64,000 bases of DNA from Candidatus Fluviicola riflensis (GTDB lineage Bacteria > Bacteroidota > Bacteroidia > Flavobacteriales_D > Crocinitomicaceae), in NCBI GenBank assembly GCA_002243285.1, contig CP022585.1:2530641-2594640 (forward strand), read 5' to 3'. This document shows positions 26,521 through 35,170 of the stretch, in pieces. The position numbers and the translations under genes were made by a program. Each line of letters starts with the position of its first letter. Positions within the stretch are counted from its first letter, which is position 1. The notes below the pieces were generated by a model. The model did no database searches, had not been told where the DNA came from, and saw only the letters and a list, made by a program, of their open reading frames with translations.

Positions 26521-26665
26521 GGGATAAAAGTACGAAAAAAGACCTGAATCATTGCGGATAAAAAGTTCCGTAATATTGCGGGATTACTGAATTTAAACTA
26601 CTGAAAAACAGATATATAAACTCAATTAATTGCTTCTATTTCATTCTTCAATATCAGAGAACGTA

Positions 26666-27538
26666 TTACATCTTCGCAATTACATCAATCACTTTTCGTT
26701 TGTCCTCACTTTCCCAACGCAAGCGCACCAGGTTTACAGCGAGTATGGTAGAAACCTGAAGCTTGCCTTGCGTTTGTTCTTCGCCCGGAGAAACAGTATA
26801 GGTGACATCATATGAATCGCGTGGAACAGCGCTCGGAATCAGTAAGGTATCATACACCTGGAAAGTAAATGTACCTTTCAGCCATTCGTCTTGAGAAATC
26901 CCAACAATCGGATCGATAAAGTAATTGGTGATATCCAACCTGTGATGCGTTTCATTGTCGTACAGCATGCTCATCGAGGAAATTTCAGCACCGCTAGCCA
27001 TGCCTTTGTAGCCATTCGAAGAGCTCATTCCAAAGGTAGAATTGGTTGTTTCCAAAGGTGTTTCGTTGTCAGTAATTACCAAATCGAGCCAGCAGGTCAA
27101 TGAACGTTCGCTTTTCAGATCAAAAAACCGCGCACGGAGCAGACAACTGTCTCCCGCTTTGGATTGCTCATTGAACGCCAGGGTGAGCGACAATTTACTC
27201 AATTCGCTATCCAAAAATCCTTCGAGTGATTTTTCACCGAAGATATTTTCCGCGTAGCCCATTGTATCGCCCTTCAGGTTCGTGATCAGCACTTCGATTC
27301 CCGGATGGTACAATCCCTCTACCAACTGAAAACCGGTAGGATCTTCGAGTTGAATTTCGAATTCAGTATTGATCGGCAACCGGTTACTGGTCCAGGTTTC
27401 TTCGGCCAGGTCAACGTTGATTTCCTCGGCATGAATTCCAGCCTCGGTGTAACGCATTCCGGTAAACGGCAATACACCCAACTGAGCATGAACAGCAAGT
27501 GTTGAAGCAAAAACAAAAATGGTTGCCAGTAGTTTCAT
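26666..27538 (-). CDS. Secreted hypothetical protein
   Basis: This 290-residue protein (start moved to ATG 27538, from a longer open frame starting at 27601) has a signal peptide ending about AVHAQ. The body is beta-rich and unfamiliar. A central segment has MASGAEISSMSMLYDNETHH, followed by strands such as TFTFQVYDTLLIP. The promoter at 27557-27587 supports the shorter start. No partner genes adjoin. Function unknown. Confidence 0.65.
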   Translation of the reverse strand: MKLLATIFVFASTLAVHAQLGVLPFTGMRYTEAGIHAEEINVDLAEETWTSNRLPINTEFEIQLEDPTGFQLVEGLYHPGIEVLITNLKGDTMGYAENIFGEKSLEGFLDSELSKLSLTLAFNEQSKAGDSCLLRARFFDLKSERSLTCWLDLVITDNETPLETTNSTFGMSSSNGYKGMASGAEISSMSMLYDNETHHRLDITNYFIDPIVGISQDEWLKGTFTFQVYDTLLIPSAVPRDSYDVTYTVSPGEEQTQGKLQVSTILAVNLVRLRWESEDKRKVIDVIAKM

Positions 27539-27556
27539 GATTGAATTTTTATGAAA

Positions 27557-27587
27557 CAAAGCTATTGAAATCAGGGCGTTGGGACAA
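27557..27587 (-). promoter_or_regulatory. Promoter of 26666-27538
   Basis: On the minus strand, TTG (27587-27585) and TAGCTTTG (27564-27557) are separated by 20 bases, a good fit to the Bacteroidota -33/-7 promoter. The box ends 18 bases upstream of the chosen ATG and rules out the longer frame. Confidence 0.55.
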
Positions 27588-27782
27588 TAAGTCAAATGCA
27601 TTATTATAAGAAGCTTTCTTACCAGAAATCACAACGTTTTTTTGACGGATTCCACATCGTAAGTAATATACCTAACTTGTTTACCTGGAAGGAATATTAC
27701 TATTTTGCTCAAAAATCACGACTTGGATGCAGGAATGTATCACTTAATTGTGTCTTTATGGTGAGCATGGATTAGTGCGTCT

Positions 27783-28154
27783 TCAATTAACAAACGGAAA
27801 CAACTCATAAAACGCCCAAATAAACAACAGCACACTCACCGCAATATCAATCATGATCCATCTCCAGGAAGGTGTTTTGTAAAAACTCCACACAGTTGCT
27901 ATCAATCGCTGGAAGAACTGAATGAGAACGAAGAAAACGATTTTCAGATGCAGCGGATTGATTGCTACAGTCGAATCGAAGGAAAGAATTGCTCTGAATG
28001 CACGCGTTAACCCACAAGTCGGGCAGGTTAATCCTTTTTCAGCATACACACAGGAAACGTCTTCGGGAGTAACATACAACCAAATGATCAAACCAAGAAA
28101 GGCGATAAACAACAAGAGGTTGATCCAGAAATAATTATGTCGGGGCGCGGACAA
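27783..28154 (-). CDS. DUF2752 membrane protein
   Basis: This 123-residue protein has three predicted helices and the DUF2752 hallmark CPTCGLTRAF, a short motif with two Cys between helices 1 and 2. The function of DUF2752 is unknown. The start is TTG at 28154, 4 bases after the stop of 28159-28581, so the two are probably one transcript. Together they form a small inner-membrane pair with no known partner. Confidence 0.78.
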   Translation of the reverse strand: MSAPRHNYFWINLLLFIAFLGLIIWLYVTPEDVSCVYAEKGLTCPTCGLTRAFRAILSFDSTVAINPLHLKIVFFVLIQFFQRLIATVWSFYKTPSWRWIMIDIAVSVLLFIWAFYELFPFVN

Positions 28155-28158
28155 GCTG

Positions 28159-28581
28159 CTATTCCGTTTTTTTGGCCGTTTTTTTCAAGGTGTCGTCGTC
28201 CTTGAAGTAATCGTCTATTTTTTCTTTGGTGTAATCGATGACGACTTCTTTTACTTTTTGTTTCGCTTGCCGCTCCAGGTCATTCACCGAATTCTCGAGG
28301 CGTTTTTTGGCATCGAACACCGCTTTGAATTCAATGTATTGATAAATAGAACTTGCTACGGCCAGCGCACTCAACAAAATACCAACGACTGCTACCGAAG
28401 CCGTTTTTCCTGCTTTTTTGAGATAAATTACTCCTGTGACACTGCAAATTAACGCGATTACACTTGGCACAAGCGCGTAATAGCCGATACATGGAATCAG
28501 TGAAACAAGCAATGATAAAATGGCGATGACCAATCCGATAATAGCAATGATCCTGGCTGAAATAGTGTGTTTGTTAGCCAT
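28159..28581 (-). CDS. DUF4190-like small membrane protein
   Basis: This 140-residue protein has two to three hydrophobic helices in the first 85 residues (IIGLVIAILSLLVSLIPCIGYYALVPSV region) and a long charged helix at the C-terminus. Pattern and length resemble the DUF4190 group of small integral membrane proteins. The C-terminal 40 residues are a probable coiled coil (Lys/Asp-rich, KEKIDDYFKDD). It sits between TlpA and the DUF2752 protein on the same strand, with a short gap to each. Confidence 0.6.
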   Translation of the reverse strand: MANKHTISARIIAIIGLVIAILSLLVSLIPCIGYYALVPSVIALICSVTGVIYLKKAGKTASVAVVGILLSALAVASSIYQYIEFKAVFDAKKRLENSVNDLERQAKQKVKEVVIDYTKEKIDDYFKDDDTLKKTAKKTE

Positions 28582-28602
28582 AGTGAAGCGGGAAGAAGGA
28601 AG

Positions 28603-29142
28603 TTATTTGAGGTTATCCAAAGCAACGTGTAGCTTCAGTCCTTTGCAATCTTCGCCCAAAGCAACCAGTTTTCCTTCACCGTCGATGAGAAACGCGTTTG
28701 GAATGTACTGAACCCCATAGGCTTGTCCTGCTTTGTTTTCTTTGTCCCAAACATGGCTTTTCCACACTAAACCGTCTGCTTTTATAGCGGCTTTCCAATC
28801 GGCTTCGTTGCGATCAAGCGATACGCTAAATACTTCGAATCCTTTGGCGTTTTTGAATTTGGTCTTTTTATATTTCTTGTAGACTTCTACCACATTCGGA
28901 TTTTCTTTCCTGCAAGGCCCACACCATGAAGCCCAAAAATCGATGAGCACCACTTTTCCTTTTAACGAAGAAAGTTTCACCATTTTTCCGTTGGTCCCGA
29001 TCAATTCGATTTCAGGTGCTTTGTTCCCGACAACAGGTGCTAATTTATATGAACCTGTAAACGAAGTACACCATAAAAGGCCGATTCCGGCGAGTAATGC
29101 CAAAGCGGTTATTATTCCGAATTTTCTACTTTTTATCATCAT
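28603..29142 (-). CDS. TlpA/ResA-like thioredoxin-family protein
   Basis: This 179-residue protein has an N-terminal hydrophobic anchor or signal (about residues 8-27) and a thioredoxin-like domain. The redox motif is WASWCGPCRKE with C74 and C77. The domain begins KAPEIELIGTNGKMVKLSSL, typical of the redoxin/AhpC-TSA type. It probably reduces or oxidises disulfides in the periplasm, for instance in cytochrome c maturation, but there is no ccm cluster here. It lies just 21 bases before 28159-28581, possibly co-transcribed. Confidence 0.9.
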   Translation of the reverse strand: MMIKSRKFGIITALALLAGIGLLWCTSFTGSYKLAPVVGNKAPEIELIGTNGKMVKLSSLKGKVVLIDFWASWCGPCRKENPNVVEVYKKYKKTKFKNAKGFEVFSVSLDRNEADWKAAIKADGLVWKSHVWDKENKAGQAYGVQYIPNAFLIDGEGKLVALGEDCKGLKLHVALDNLK

Positions 29143-29167
29143 GGATTGTGTGCTTTATGAACACAAG

Positions 29168-30475
29168 TTACGAAATCCGGCGAATATCCGCCCCCAAATT
29201 ATTGAGTCGGATATCGATATCCTGGTAACCGCGATCGATTTGCTCGATGTTGTGAATCACACTTTTTCCTGTGGCGGACATAGCCGCAATGAGCAATGAA
29301 ACTCCGGCACGAATATCCGGCGATGTCATTTGAATGCCTTTCAACTGATGTTGACGTCCCAATCCGATCACAGTAGCACGGTGCGGATCACACAAAATGA
29401 TCTGCGCGCCCATATCGATCAGTTTATCAGTAAAGAACAGGCGAGATTCAAACATTTTCTGGTGAATCAAAACGCTTCCTTTGGCTTGTGTGGCAACCAC
29501 CAGAATGATAGACAACAAATCGGGTGTGAATCCGGGCCATGGTGCATCGTAAATGGTTAAAATAGAACCATCGATGAACGTATCGATCTCGTAACTTTCC
29601 TGGGCAGGAATATAGATATCATCACCGCGGCGTTCCAGTTGAATTCCCAAACGACGAAATACATTCGGGATGATCCCAAGGTTTTCGTAGCTCACATCCT
29701 TGATCGTAATTTCAGACTGTGTCATCGCCGCAAGGCCGATGAAACTACCGATTTCAATCATATCAGGCAAAATCCGGTGGAAACATCCGCCCAGTTCTTT
29801 CACACCTTCGATGGTGAGTAAGTTGGAACCGATCCCGGAAATCTTGGCACCCATGGAATTGAGCATTTTACACAATTGCTGCAAATATGGTTCGCAAGCT
29901 GCGTTGTAAAACACCGTTTTTCCTTCAGCCATCACAGCTGCCATCACGATATTGGCTGTTCCGGTTACAGATGCTTCATCGAGGTGAATATATGTTCCGA
30001 CCAGTTTTTTTGCTTCGATGGAATAAAAATGCTCGCCCGCATCGTAGTTGAATTTCGCGCCAAGCAAGGCAAAACCTTCAAAGTGCGTATCCAAACGACG
30101 ACGGCCGATTTTGTCACCACCCGGTTTTGGAATAAATCCTTTTCCGAAACGGGCCAATAACGGACCAACGATCATAATAGAACCGCGCAATGCGGCTGCA
30201 CGCTTTTTGAAATCCTCGGTTTCGAGGTAAGCCAAATCGATGTCTTTCGCCTGAAAAATATACGTTCCGCGCTCCACTTTTTCGACCTTCACGCCCATCA
30301 CCTGCAAGAGCTGGATGAGTTTGTTTACGTCAACAATGTCGGGGATATTGGAAATGGTTACTTTTTCGGGAGTGAGTAAAACCGCACATAAAATTTGTAA
30401 GGCTTCATTCTTAGCACCTTGAGGTGTCAATTCTCCTTTTAATTGTTTCCCTCCGTGAATTTCAAACGATGACAT
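29168..30475 (-). CDS. murA: UDP-N-acetylglucosamine 1-carboxyvinyltransferase
   Basis: This 435-residue enzyme transfers enolpyruvate to UDP-GlcNAc, the first committed step of peptidoglycan synthesis. The N-terminal motif GGKQLKGELTPQGAKNEALQ is the substrate-binding loop. The active-site loop reads PGGDKIGRRRLDTH, with Asp121 where most bacteria have the fosfomycin-reactive Cys (E. coli Cys115). The codon (30113-30115 on the plus strand, GTC) confirms Asp. Asp at this site is known to give intrinsic fosfomycin insensitivity in other bacteria. The start is ATG 30475; the longer frame starting at 30562 has a basic, low-complexity head and is rejected. It lies 4 bases after DUF4290. Confidence 0.94.
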   Translation of the reverse strand: MSSFEIHGGKQLKGELTPQGAKNEALQILCAVLLTPEKVTISNIPDIVDVNKLIQLLQVMGVKVEKVERGTYIFQAKDIDLAYLETEDFKKRAAALRGSIMIVGPLLARFGKGFIPKPGGDKIGRRRLDTHFEGFALLGAKFNYDAGEHFYSIEAKKLVGTYIHLDEASVTGTANIVMAAVMAEGKTVFYNAACEPYLQQLCKMLNSMGAKISGIGSNLLTIEGVKELGGCFHRILPDMIEIGSFIGLAAMTQSEITIKDVSYENLGIIPNVFRRLGIQLERRGDDIYIPAQESYEIDTFIDGSILTIYDAPWPGFTPDLLSIILVVATQAKGSVLIHQKMFESRLFFTDKLIDMGAQIILCDPHRATVIGLGRQHQLKGIQMTSPDIRAGVSLLIAAMSATGKSVIHNIEQIDRGYQDIDIRLNNLGADIRRIS

Positions 30476-30479
30476 CTGA

Positions 30480-31118
30480 TTAGTTCTTTTTGCGGTTGTT
30501 TTTATTCTTATTGTTGTTGTTTTTCTGATTCTTCTTCGGACGTTTATTCGGCTGAATTCCAAACGATTTCAAGATCAGGTTGGTATTCATCAGGTCATCC
30601 GGATTTTCAAGAACCAATTCACCTTTCGACAAATCTTTCAGTTGATTGGCAATCACATGGTTTTCTACAGCATCGTTGTTGTAGGCCAGGTATTGCTTTT
30701 TCATGAAGTTTGCCATCGTGGTTTTGAGGTATTCCTTTTCATCCGGCTCGGTCACTTCATGTGCGTTTGCCAGGATACTTTCCGTGTATTTACCGTAATG
30801 TCCGTAGCGGATTTTTCCTTTCGGATAAATCATGCGATCGGGTTTACTGTTAAGCACCTCCAGTTGGGGAATCTCGTACGGAGAATCCACATCAAGTTTA
30901 AAATCAGACATCACAAACAAGTGTGTCCACAGTTTATGGCGAAAATCATCTACATCGCGCAGATGCGGGTTCAATTGCCCCATTACCTCGATAATAGCGC
31001 GTGCTGCTTTATTGCGTTCGTCCTTTTCGGCGATTTCCATTGCGTGAGCAATCATTTCCTGTACGTTTCTGCCATATTCCGGCAAGAGTAACTTCGGACG
31101 CGTTGTATTGTATTCCAT
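30480..31118 (-). CDS. DUF4290 domain protein
   Basis: This 212-residue protein starts EYNTTRPKLLLPEYGRNVQ, the typical DUF4290 beginning, and has a conserved helical core. It ends in a long Lys/Asn tail (KNQKNNNNKNKNNRKKN), which may bind nucleic acid or acidic surfaces. DUF4290 sits directly before murA in many Bacteroidota genomes. Four bases separate the genes here, so the two are probably co-transcribed, which hints at a link to the envelope or cell cycle, though the function is unknown. Confidence 0.85.
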   Translation of the reverse strand: MEYNTTRPKLLLPEYGRNVQEMIAHAMEIAEKDERNKAARAIIEVMGQLNPHLRDVDDFRHKLWTHLFVMSDFKLDVDSPYEIPQLEVLNSKPDRMIYPKGKIRYGHYGKYTESILANAHEVTEPDEKEYLKTTMANFMKKQYLAYNNDAVENHVIANQLKDLSKGELVLENPDDLMNTNLILKSFGIQPNKRPKKNQKNNNNKNKNNRKKN

Positions 31119-31137
31119 GAATTGTTTTACGAAAGTT

Positions 31138-31145
31138 CAAAAATA
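31138..31145 (-). promoter_or_regulatory. -7 promoter element of the DUF4290-murA operon
   Basis: The minus strand reads TATTTTTG, a TAnnTTTG match, about 20 bases upstream of the ATG of the DUF4290 gene. The distance to the next TTTG is only 12 bases, so the -33 is uncertain. Confidence 0.35.
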
Positions 31146-31343
31146 CGTTTTTTAATCCAAATATGATTCATCGGAAAAGACCTGCCCAAATGCAGTGAAT
31201 TCCCGCAGATACACTAAGATACGTGTAGATAAATGTTTCCCACGCAATGGAAATCGTCCAAAACAAAAAGTCCCAGCCGAAACTGCATACACAGCCCAAC
31301 GGGAACCTTTTGGAGAGTAGTAGAAAATTTTGAACCTATCCCC

Positions 31344-33623
31344 CTATTGTTTTACAAACGGGACCGAAGTTTGTTTACCTGTTGCCGATACAGCTTTGAT
31401 CTGGTACCATCCCGATTGCCAGTTTGTGGACGGAATTTCAATGGTGGCTTCCGTTTCGGTCGCTTCATATACGATTCGACCTTGTAAATCAACTACCTGT
31501 ATGGCCAGAGCGCCTTCTTCTTCCGATTGAATGAATACACTTCCAGAAGTTGGAACCGGATAGACACGGATCGCCAGCGGAAGTTCTGATTCATTAACAG
31601 AAAGTATACAATTATTCAAGGCATCAAATGTGGGATCTACAAATGCGAATGTGCCACCATCAGGACAACGTGCGTAGGAAATATCTTCTGTTTGCACGCC
31701 AAATACTACATCGTCGTAAATCCCAGCGGCAGTGCCATCACTGAGGAAAATTTCTTCGCCGGCTGTGCTCAGCTTAAAATTGGTGTGCAAACCACTTTGT
31801 TCTGAATCTTCATCGGTCCAAATCACCAGTACATCATTTGCATTGATCGATGTTCCGGTTGGAATGAGCCATTTGGAAAGATTTGCAACATCGTCGGACA
31901 GGTACAAACCAGACAAATCAAGTGCATTGGAAGTGGTGTTGTACAATTCGATCCAATCGTCGTTTTCACCGTTGGAATCATAAGCCGTGTTTCCGTTATC
32001 GGCCATGATTTCGTTGATCAGCACATCGCCAATCGCCGGAAGAACCATGGTTACATTCAATGAATAATATTCGTGTTCGGCACGCTGCGGACTAAAAATA
32101 CCGGCTTGTGCATTTTCGGCGTATACATAGTATTCAAGCAATACATTATCGACTGTAACGGACGTTCCATACACATGATCGCCTGCCGAACCGTCGTTGT
32201 GTGCACCGTCATCAAACATTTGTACGCGGTCAAAACGCAACGGATGCTCACCTCTTGTGCCCAAATAAACGGAGGTTTCGTTGGAACAAGTTGCTGTAAT
32301 GGTAATGGTTTCTCCGTAAGCGGGAGTTGGATTACTTGCTGTAACGGCTGTGATTACCGGAGCGGAATATGCGTAATTGACTTCGGTTCCGAAAAAGGTC
32401 GCGCGGGCGTCCATCAACGCCTGAATTCCTGGAATGGAACTTCCACCACCGGGACCGCCACCGCCGGCAACAGCTGTTGATAAACCATTCTGGAATTGTG
32501 TGTAGGTATAGAATTTATAAGGATCGGCCTGAACCGAAGCGTCAATCGTTGTGCGCAAGGCATTCGCTGTGGTCAGGAACTCAGAGGCTTCGAAATTTTC
32601 CTGCACGATGGTACGGATATGCGCCATATACATGCGTTTGTAAGTCGGATTGCCGAGTAATTTCACAATCAACGGGTGAATTGCTGATGCGGAATTCGAC
32701 ATCGGATCAAGTGACGTTGCTACGTACGAACCGCTTCCTGTGCCACCGGGAAAACCGGCGAAACTCATGTTCAAATCCCATACCGTCGGTACAAAACGAT
32801 CATTGAGGTCTTTGTAGAGGTAATAATTCTGACGGAAAGCACCGGAGTAGCTATCGAGGTTTACCAATACGTTATTGAATGCCAGCATCCACAAAGCACG
32901 GTCGATATCGAGGTTTTTGTCGATTTCAGAGAAATGATTATTGAGTGTGTCAATGAATGAAACCAGGTCGTTCCAGCCGTAATCTGATTTCAGTTCATAA
33001 CCTGCAGCATAGGAACTGCTGTCGTTATCGATATAAGCCAAATCAGGATTTCCACTGGCCCCCGGACCTGCGCCACCAATCGGATTGCATTTGAAGAAAC
33101 TTCCGTCGCTGGTGTAATAATGATCGCCGTTGAATTTATCGTTGATGCTTTCGGCACTGGAGTAAAGACCACGCAAAGTACCATTGATGTATACATTGGC
33201 GAAATTGGCTTTCGGACAATCCATGTACTGTTCCAGGATGGTGTAACTCAACACTTCGCGAATCATTGACGGATCCTGGTAACCATTTTGCAGTTTGATG
33301 TCGGTGTAGCCTTGATAATCATAGCTTCCATGCACATGATCCAGTTCAATGTGAAGTGGATTTTTGTTATTGTTGGCGTTGTAGGAACTATTTCCTTTGT
33401 ACTTCACACCAACACTGTCGTAGGTAACGCCATTGATTCTCACCGAATCGGCCAGCAGGTAATCTTCCGTTGTGGAAGCAAGTGCATCCAGTTGCGCATC
33501 CCAATTTGACGCAGCAAAGAAGATTTCGATTGTTTGAACCGTAGAACGGTCGTAAAAGTCTTGTGCATGGCTGAGGGAACTCACCATTGTGCACGCGGAG
33601 AGGGAAAAAAGCAGTTTTTTCAT
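31344..33623 (-). CDS. Secreted CotH-like and lamin-tail protein with T9SS type A sorting domain
   Basis: This 759-residue protein has a signal peptide (cleavage after LSHAQ). The first about 330 residues form a CotH-like (spore-coat protein kinase fold) domain, with GVKYKGNSSY, NYYLYKDLNDRF and the metal-site-like VPTVWDLNMSFAGF. A Gly/Pro-rich hinge (GGGGPGGGSS) and a beta-sandwich segment lead to a lamin-tail domain (about 535-630: LINEIMADNG, DDWIELYNTT). The C-terminus is a T9SS type A domain with YPVPTSGSVFIQ and a DLQGRIVYE strand. Export is secure; the substrates of CotH-like domains in this lineage are unknown. A gene of this architecture is common in Bacteroidota. Confidence 0.88.
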   Translation of the reverse strand: MKKLLFSLSACTMVSSLSHAQDFYDRSTVQTIEIFFAASNWDAQLDALASTTEDYLLADSVRINGVTYDSVGVKYKGNSSYNANNNKNPLHIELDHVHGSYDYQGYTDIKLQNGYQDPSMIREVLSYTILEQYMDCPKANFANVYINGTLRGLYSSAESINDKFNGDHYYTSDGSFFKCNPIGGAGPGASGNPDLAYIDNDSSSYAAGYELKSDYGWNDLVSFIDTLNNHFSEIDKNLDIDRALWMLAFNNVLVNLDSYSGAFRQNYYLYKDLNDRFVPTVWDLNMSFAGFPGGTGSGSYVATSLDPMSNSASAIHPLIVKLLGNPTYKRMYMAHIRTIVQENFEASEFLTTANALRTTIDASVQADPYKFYTYTQFQNGLSTAVAGGGGPGGGSSIPGIQALMDARATFFGTEVNYAYSAPVITAVTASNPTPAYGETITITATCSNETSVYLGTRGEHPLRFDRVQMFDDGAHNDGSAGDHVYGTSVTVDNVLLEYYVYAENAQAGIFSPQRAEHEYYSLNVTMVLPAIGDVLINEIMADNGNTAYDSNGENDDWIELYNTTSNALDLSGLYLSDDVANLSKWLIPTGTSINANDVLVIWTDEDSEQSGLHTNFKLSTAGEEIFLSDGTAAGIYDDVVFGVQTEDISYARCPDGGTFAFVDPTFDALNNCILSVNESELPLAIRVYPVPTSGSVFIQSEEEGALAIQVVDLQGRIVYEATETEATIEIPSTNWQSGWYQIKAVSATGKQTSVPFVKQ

Positions 33624-33720
33624 TTACGCAGTTTTTTGATTAGATGCCGTAAATGAGGAAAACCTTACCTAATTATTAAGAAAAAGTTAAATTAAAACAC
33701 AAGAATCTGATAAGCAGCTA

Positions 33721-33779
33721 ATTATGAATTCATAAATTATGAAGGGCTTGATAATTCATAATTTCCGAATTTATAATTT
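33721..33779. repeat. Dispersed inverted repeat, AATTATGAATT family, copy 2
   Basis: The 23-base left arm 33721-33743 and the right arm 33756-33779 match with four mismatches and a short loop (GGGCTTGATAA). It lies between the CotH protein start and the glycine-rich lipoprotein's stop at 33785. It shares sequence with the repeats at 150-245 and 62090-62155. Confidence 0.65.
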
Positions 33780-33784
33780 CACAC

Positions 33785-34804
33785 CTATTGATATGTAGGA
33801 ATATCAAACGCTTCTTCTACAATGGTGATTTGTCCGGCCTGGCCTCTGAAGCCACTTTGACCGCTTCGGCCGTTGTAACCTGCTCGTGCCAGGGATTGTC
33901 CGGCTAACGATTTTCCGGCTTTACCACCAATTCCGGCACTTCCACTGTTGCCTCCCATTCCCGGTTGTACCAAAAATTTCAGTTGATTTCTGAAGTCGGC
34001 AGCACTCGGATGTAAGACACAGCGAATGTTTCCACCGTCACCGCCGTTACCACCATTTCCACCCCAACCGCCATTACCGCCGTTACCAGGGAACTTGGTT
34101 TTATTATTGACAATTTCGCCTGGTTTTCCGTCGCCTCCGTCTCCACCTTTTCCACCATTGCCTCCGTTTGTTCCGGAAGCATTGATTTCAAAAGGTTTCA
34201 TACCATTGATGTTGTATTTTCCTGTGGAACCCGTAACGAGGTTTACCACGTGAATAAAGTAAGCGTTTGAGTCTTTCCAGATGTGGATATCATACGAATC
34301 ACCGCTTCTGCCGTTGTCACCATTCATACCGTTATCTCCGTCTTTTCCATCGCGAAACAAGGCACTTTGTCCACCGTTTTTACCTGAGCTCCCGGTGTTT
34401 CCTGAATAATTTTTTGATCCGATCCGAATACCTGCATTGAAATTAATACGTAAGGTGTCATAACTGATTACTTCGATATCTTTTTTGCCTTTCATTTTTA
34501 ACATGACAGGAATAGCCCCATTGTTGTAACTTGTTGGCATATTGAGCAATGAAATCTCTTGTTTGCGCATATCAAAACTCACATAGTTACTTCCTTCAAA
34601 GTCAATATTATTCTTCAAGCACTTTAATTCACCCGAATTCATTTGCGCACATACACCACCCTGAATCACAGTTCCGTAATTGTTCGGCGCGTCGGGATTG
34701 TAGTCCAATACCAGGTAATCGATGTCCTCGACTTTCATATTGCGGGTATTTCCGCACGATTGAACAAGAAGCGCCAGTAGTGGAATGAGAAGCAGGTATT
34801 TCAT
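33785..34804 (-). CDS. Glycine-rich, collagen-like lipoprotein
   Basis: This 339-residue lipoprotein (start at ATG 34804; a longer frame begins at 34945 and is rejected because its head is not a signal peptide) has the lipobox LLVQSCGNTRN. After an N-terminal domain of about 120 residues come two glycine-rich stretches. These have the triplet-like units GKDGDNGMNGDNGRSGD, GGNGGKGGDGGDGKPGE, GGWGGNGGNGGDGG and GKAGKSLAGQ. They alternate with beta segments (YDIHIWKDSNAYFIHVVN, RCVLHPSAADFRNQLKFLV). The Gly-X-Y content is collagen-like, although the triplet register is only partly regular. A surface fibre or scaffold is plausible; function unknown. Confidence 0.75.
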   Translation of the reverse strand: MKYLLLIPLLALLVQSCGNTRNMKVEDIDYLVLDYNPDAPNNYGTVIQGGVCAQMNSGELKCLKNNIDFEGSNYVSFDMRKQEISLLNMPTSYNNGAIPVMLKMKGKKDIEVISYDTLRINFNAGIRIGSKNYSGNTGSSGKNGGQSALFRDGKDGDNGMNGDNGRSGDSYDIHIWKDSNAYFIHVVNLVTGSTGKYNINGMKPFEINASGTNGGNGGKGGDGGDGKPGEIVNNKTKFPGNGGNGGWGGNGGNGGDGGNIRCVLHPSAADFRNQLKFLVQPGMGGNSGSAGIGGKAGKSLAGQSLARAGYNGRSGQSGFRGQAGQITIVEEAFDIPTYQ

Positions 34805-34820
34805 ACAAGGTGTTTTTTGG

Positions 34821-34828
34821 CAAAAATA
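34821..34828 (-). promoter_or_regulatory. -7 promoter element of the glycine-rich lipoprotein gene
   Basis: The minus strand reads TATTTTTG, matching TAnnTTTG, 16 bases upstream of the ATG at 34804. It supports the short start for the lipoprotein. No clear -33 is seen. Confidence 0.4.
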
Positions 34829-34929
34829 AGAATCACATTGAATTATGTCGGTTTGCAGTGGAGCATTTACATATTTTGTGCCGAAAACGATTTTCATGTT
34901 CATTTTGGCATTGCCCAAAACGAACCAAA

Positions 34930-35077
34930 AAGCTAGTCGCAGCAAACCGTGTGTTCCATTAGCAGGTCATTCACTGATTTTTCAAAACTCCTCGTTCCTC
35001 GTCAAACAATTGAAAAATCTACGTTCATTCCTACATGGAACCTCACACTCTTTTGCAAAGCGACGGGGGCCTAGCTT
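34930..35077. repeat. Large imperfect foldback (about 148 bases)
   Basis: Blocks AAGCTAG, TCGC, GCAAA, GTGTG, TTCCAT and TGATTTTTCAA occur in that order along the left half (34930-34985). Their reverse complements occur in mirror order along the right half (35010-35077). The innermost pair is TGATTTTTCAA with TTGAAAAATC. Arm lengths differ because the right arm has extra bases. It could be a non-autonomous transposable remnant, a structured RNA or a regulatory hairpin. No terminal duplication was looked for beyond the sequence itself. Confidence 0.6.
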
Positions 35078-35120
35078 CGATTATTTAAGATCCCGAAAAA
35101 AGTAAGAATACCAATTATCT

Positions 35121-35136
35121 AGTAAATCGATTTACT
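35121..35136. promoter_or_regulatory. Perfect 16-bp palindrome, possible operator
   Basis: AGTAAATCGATTTACT is identical on both strands. It lies about 35 bases upstream of the -7-like box of the gene at 35192, a place where a repressor or activator dimer could act. No regulator gene is next to it. Confidence 0.45.
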
Positions 35137-35170
35137 GTTTTTTTTCGTAGGAAACGGTGTTTCAGCGACT

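Noticed and set aside
34845..35105. 86-codon plus-strand frame in the foldback region
   Set aside because: It lies entirely inside or beside the 148-base foldback, has no start context, and its composition follows the repeat.
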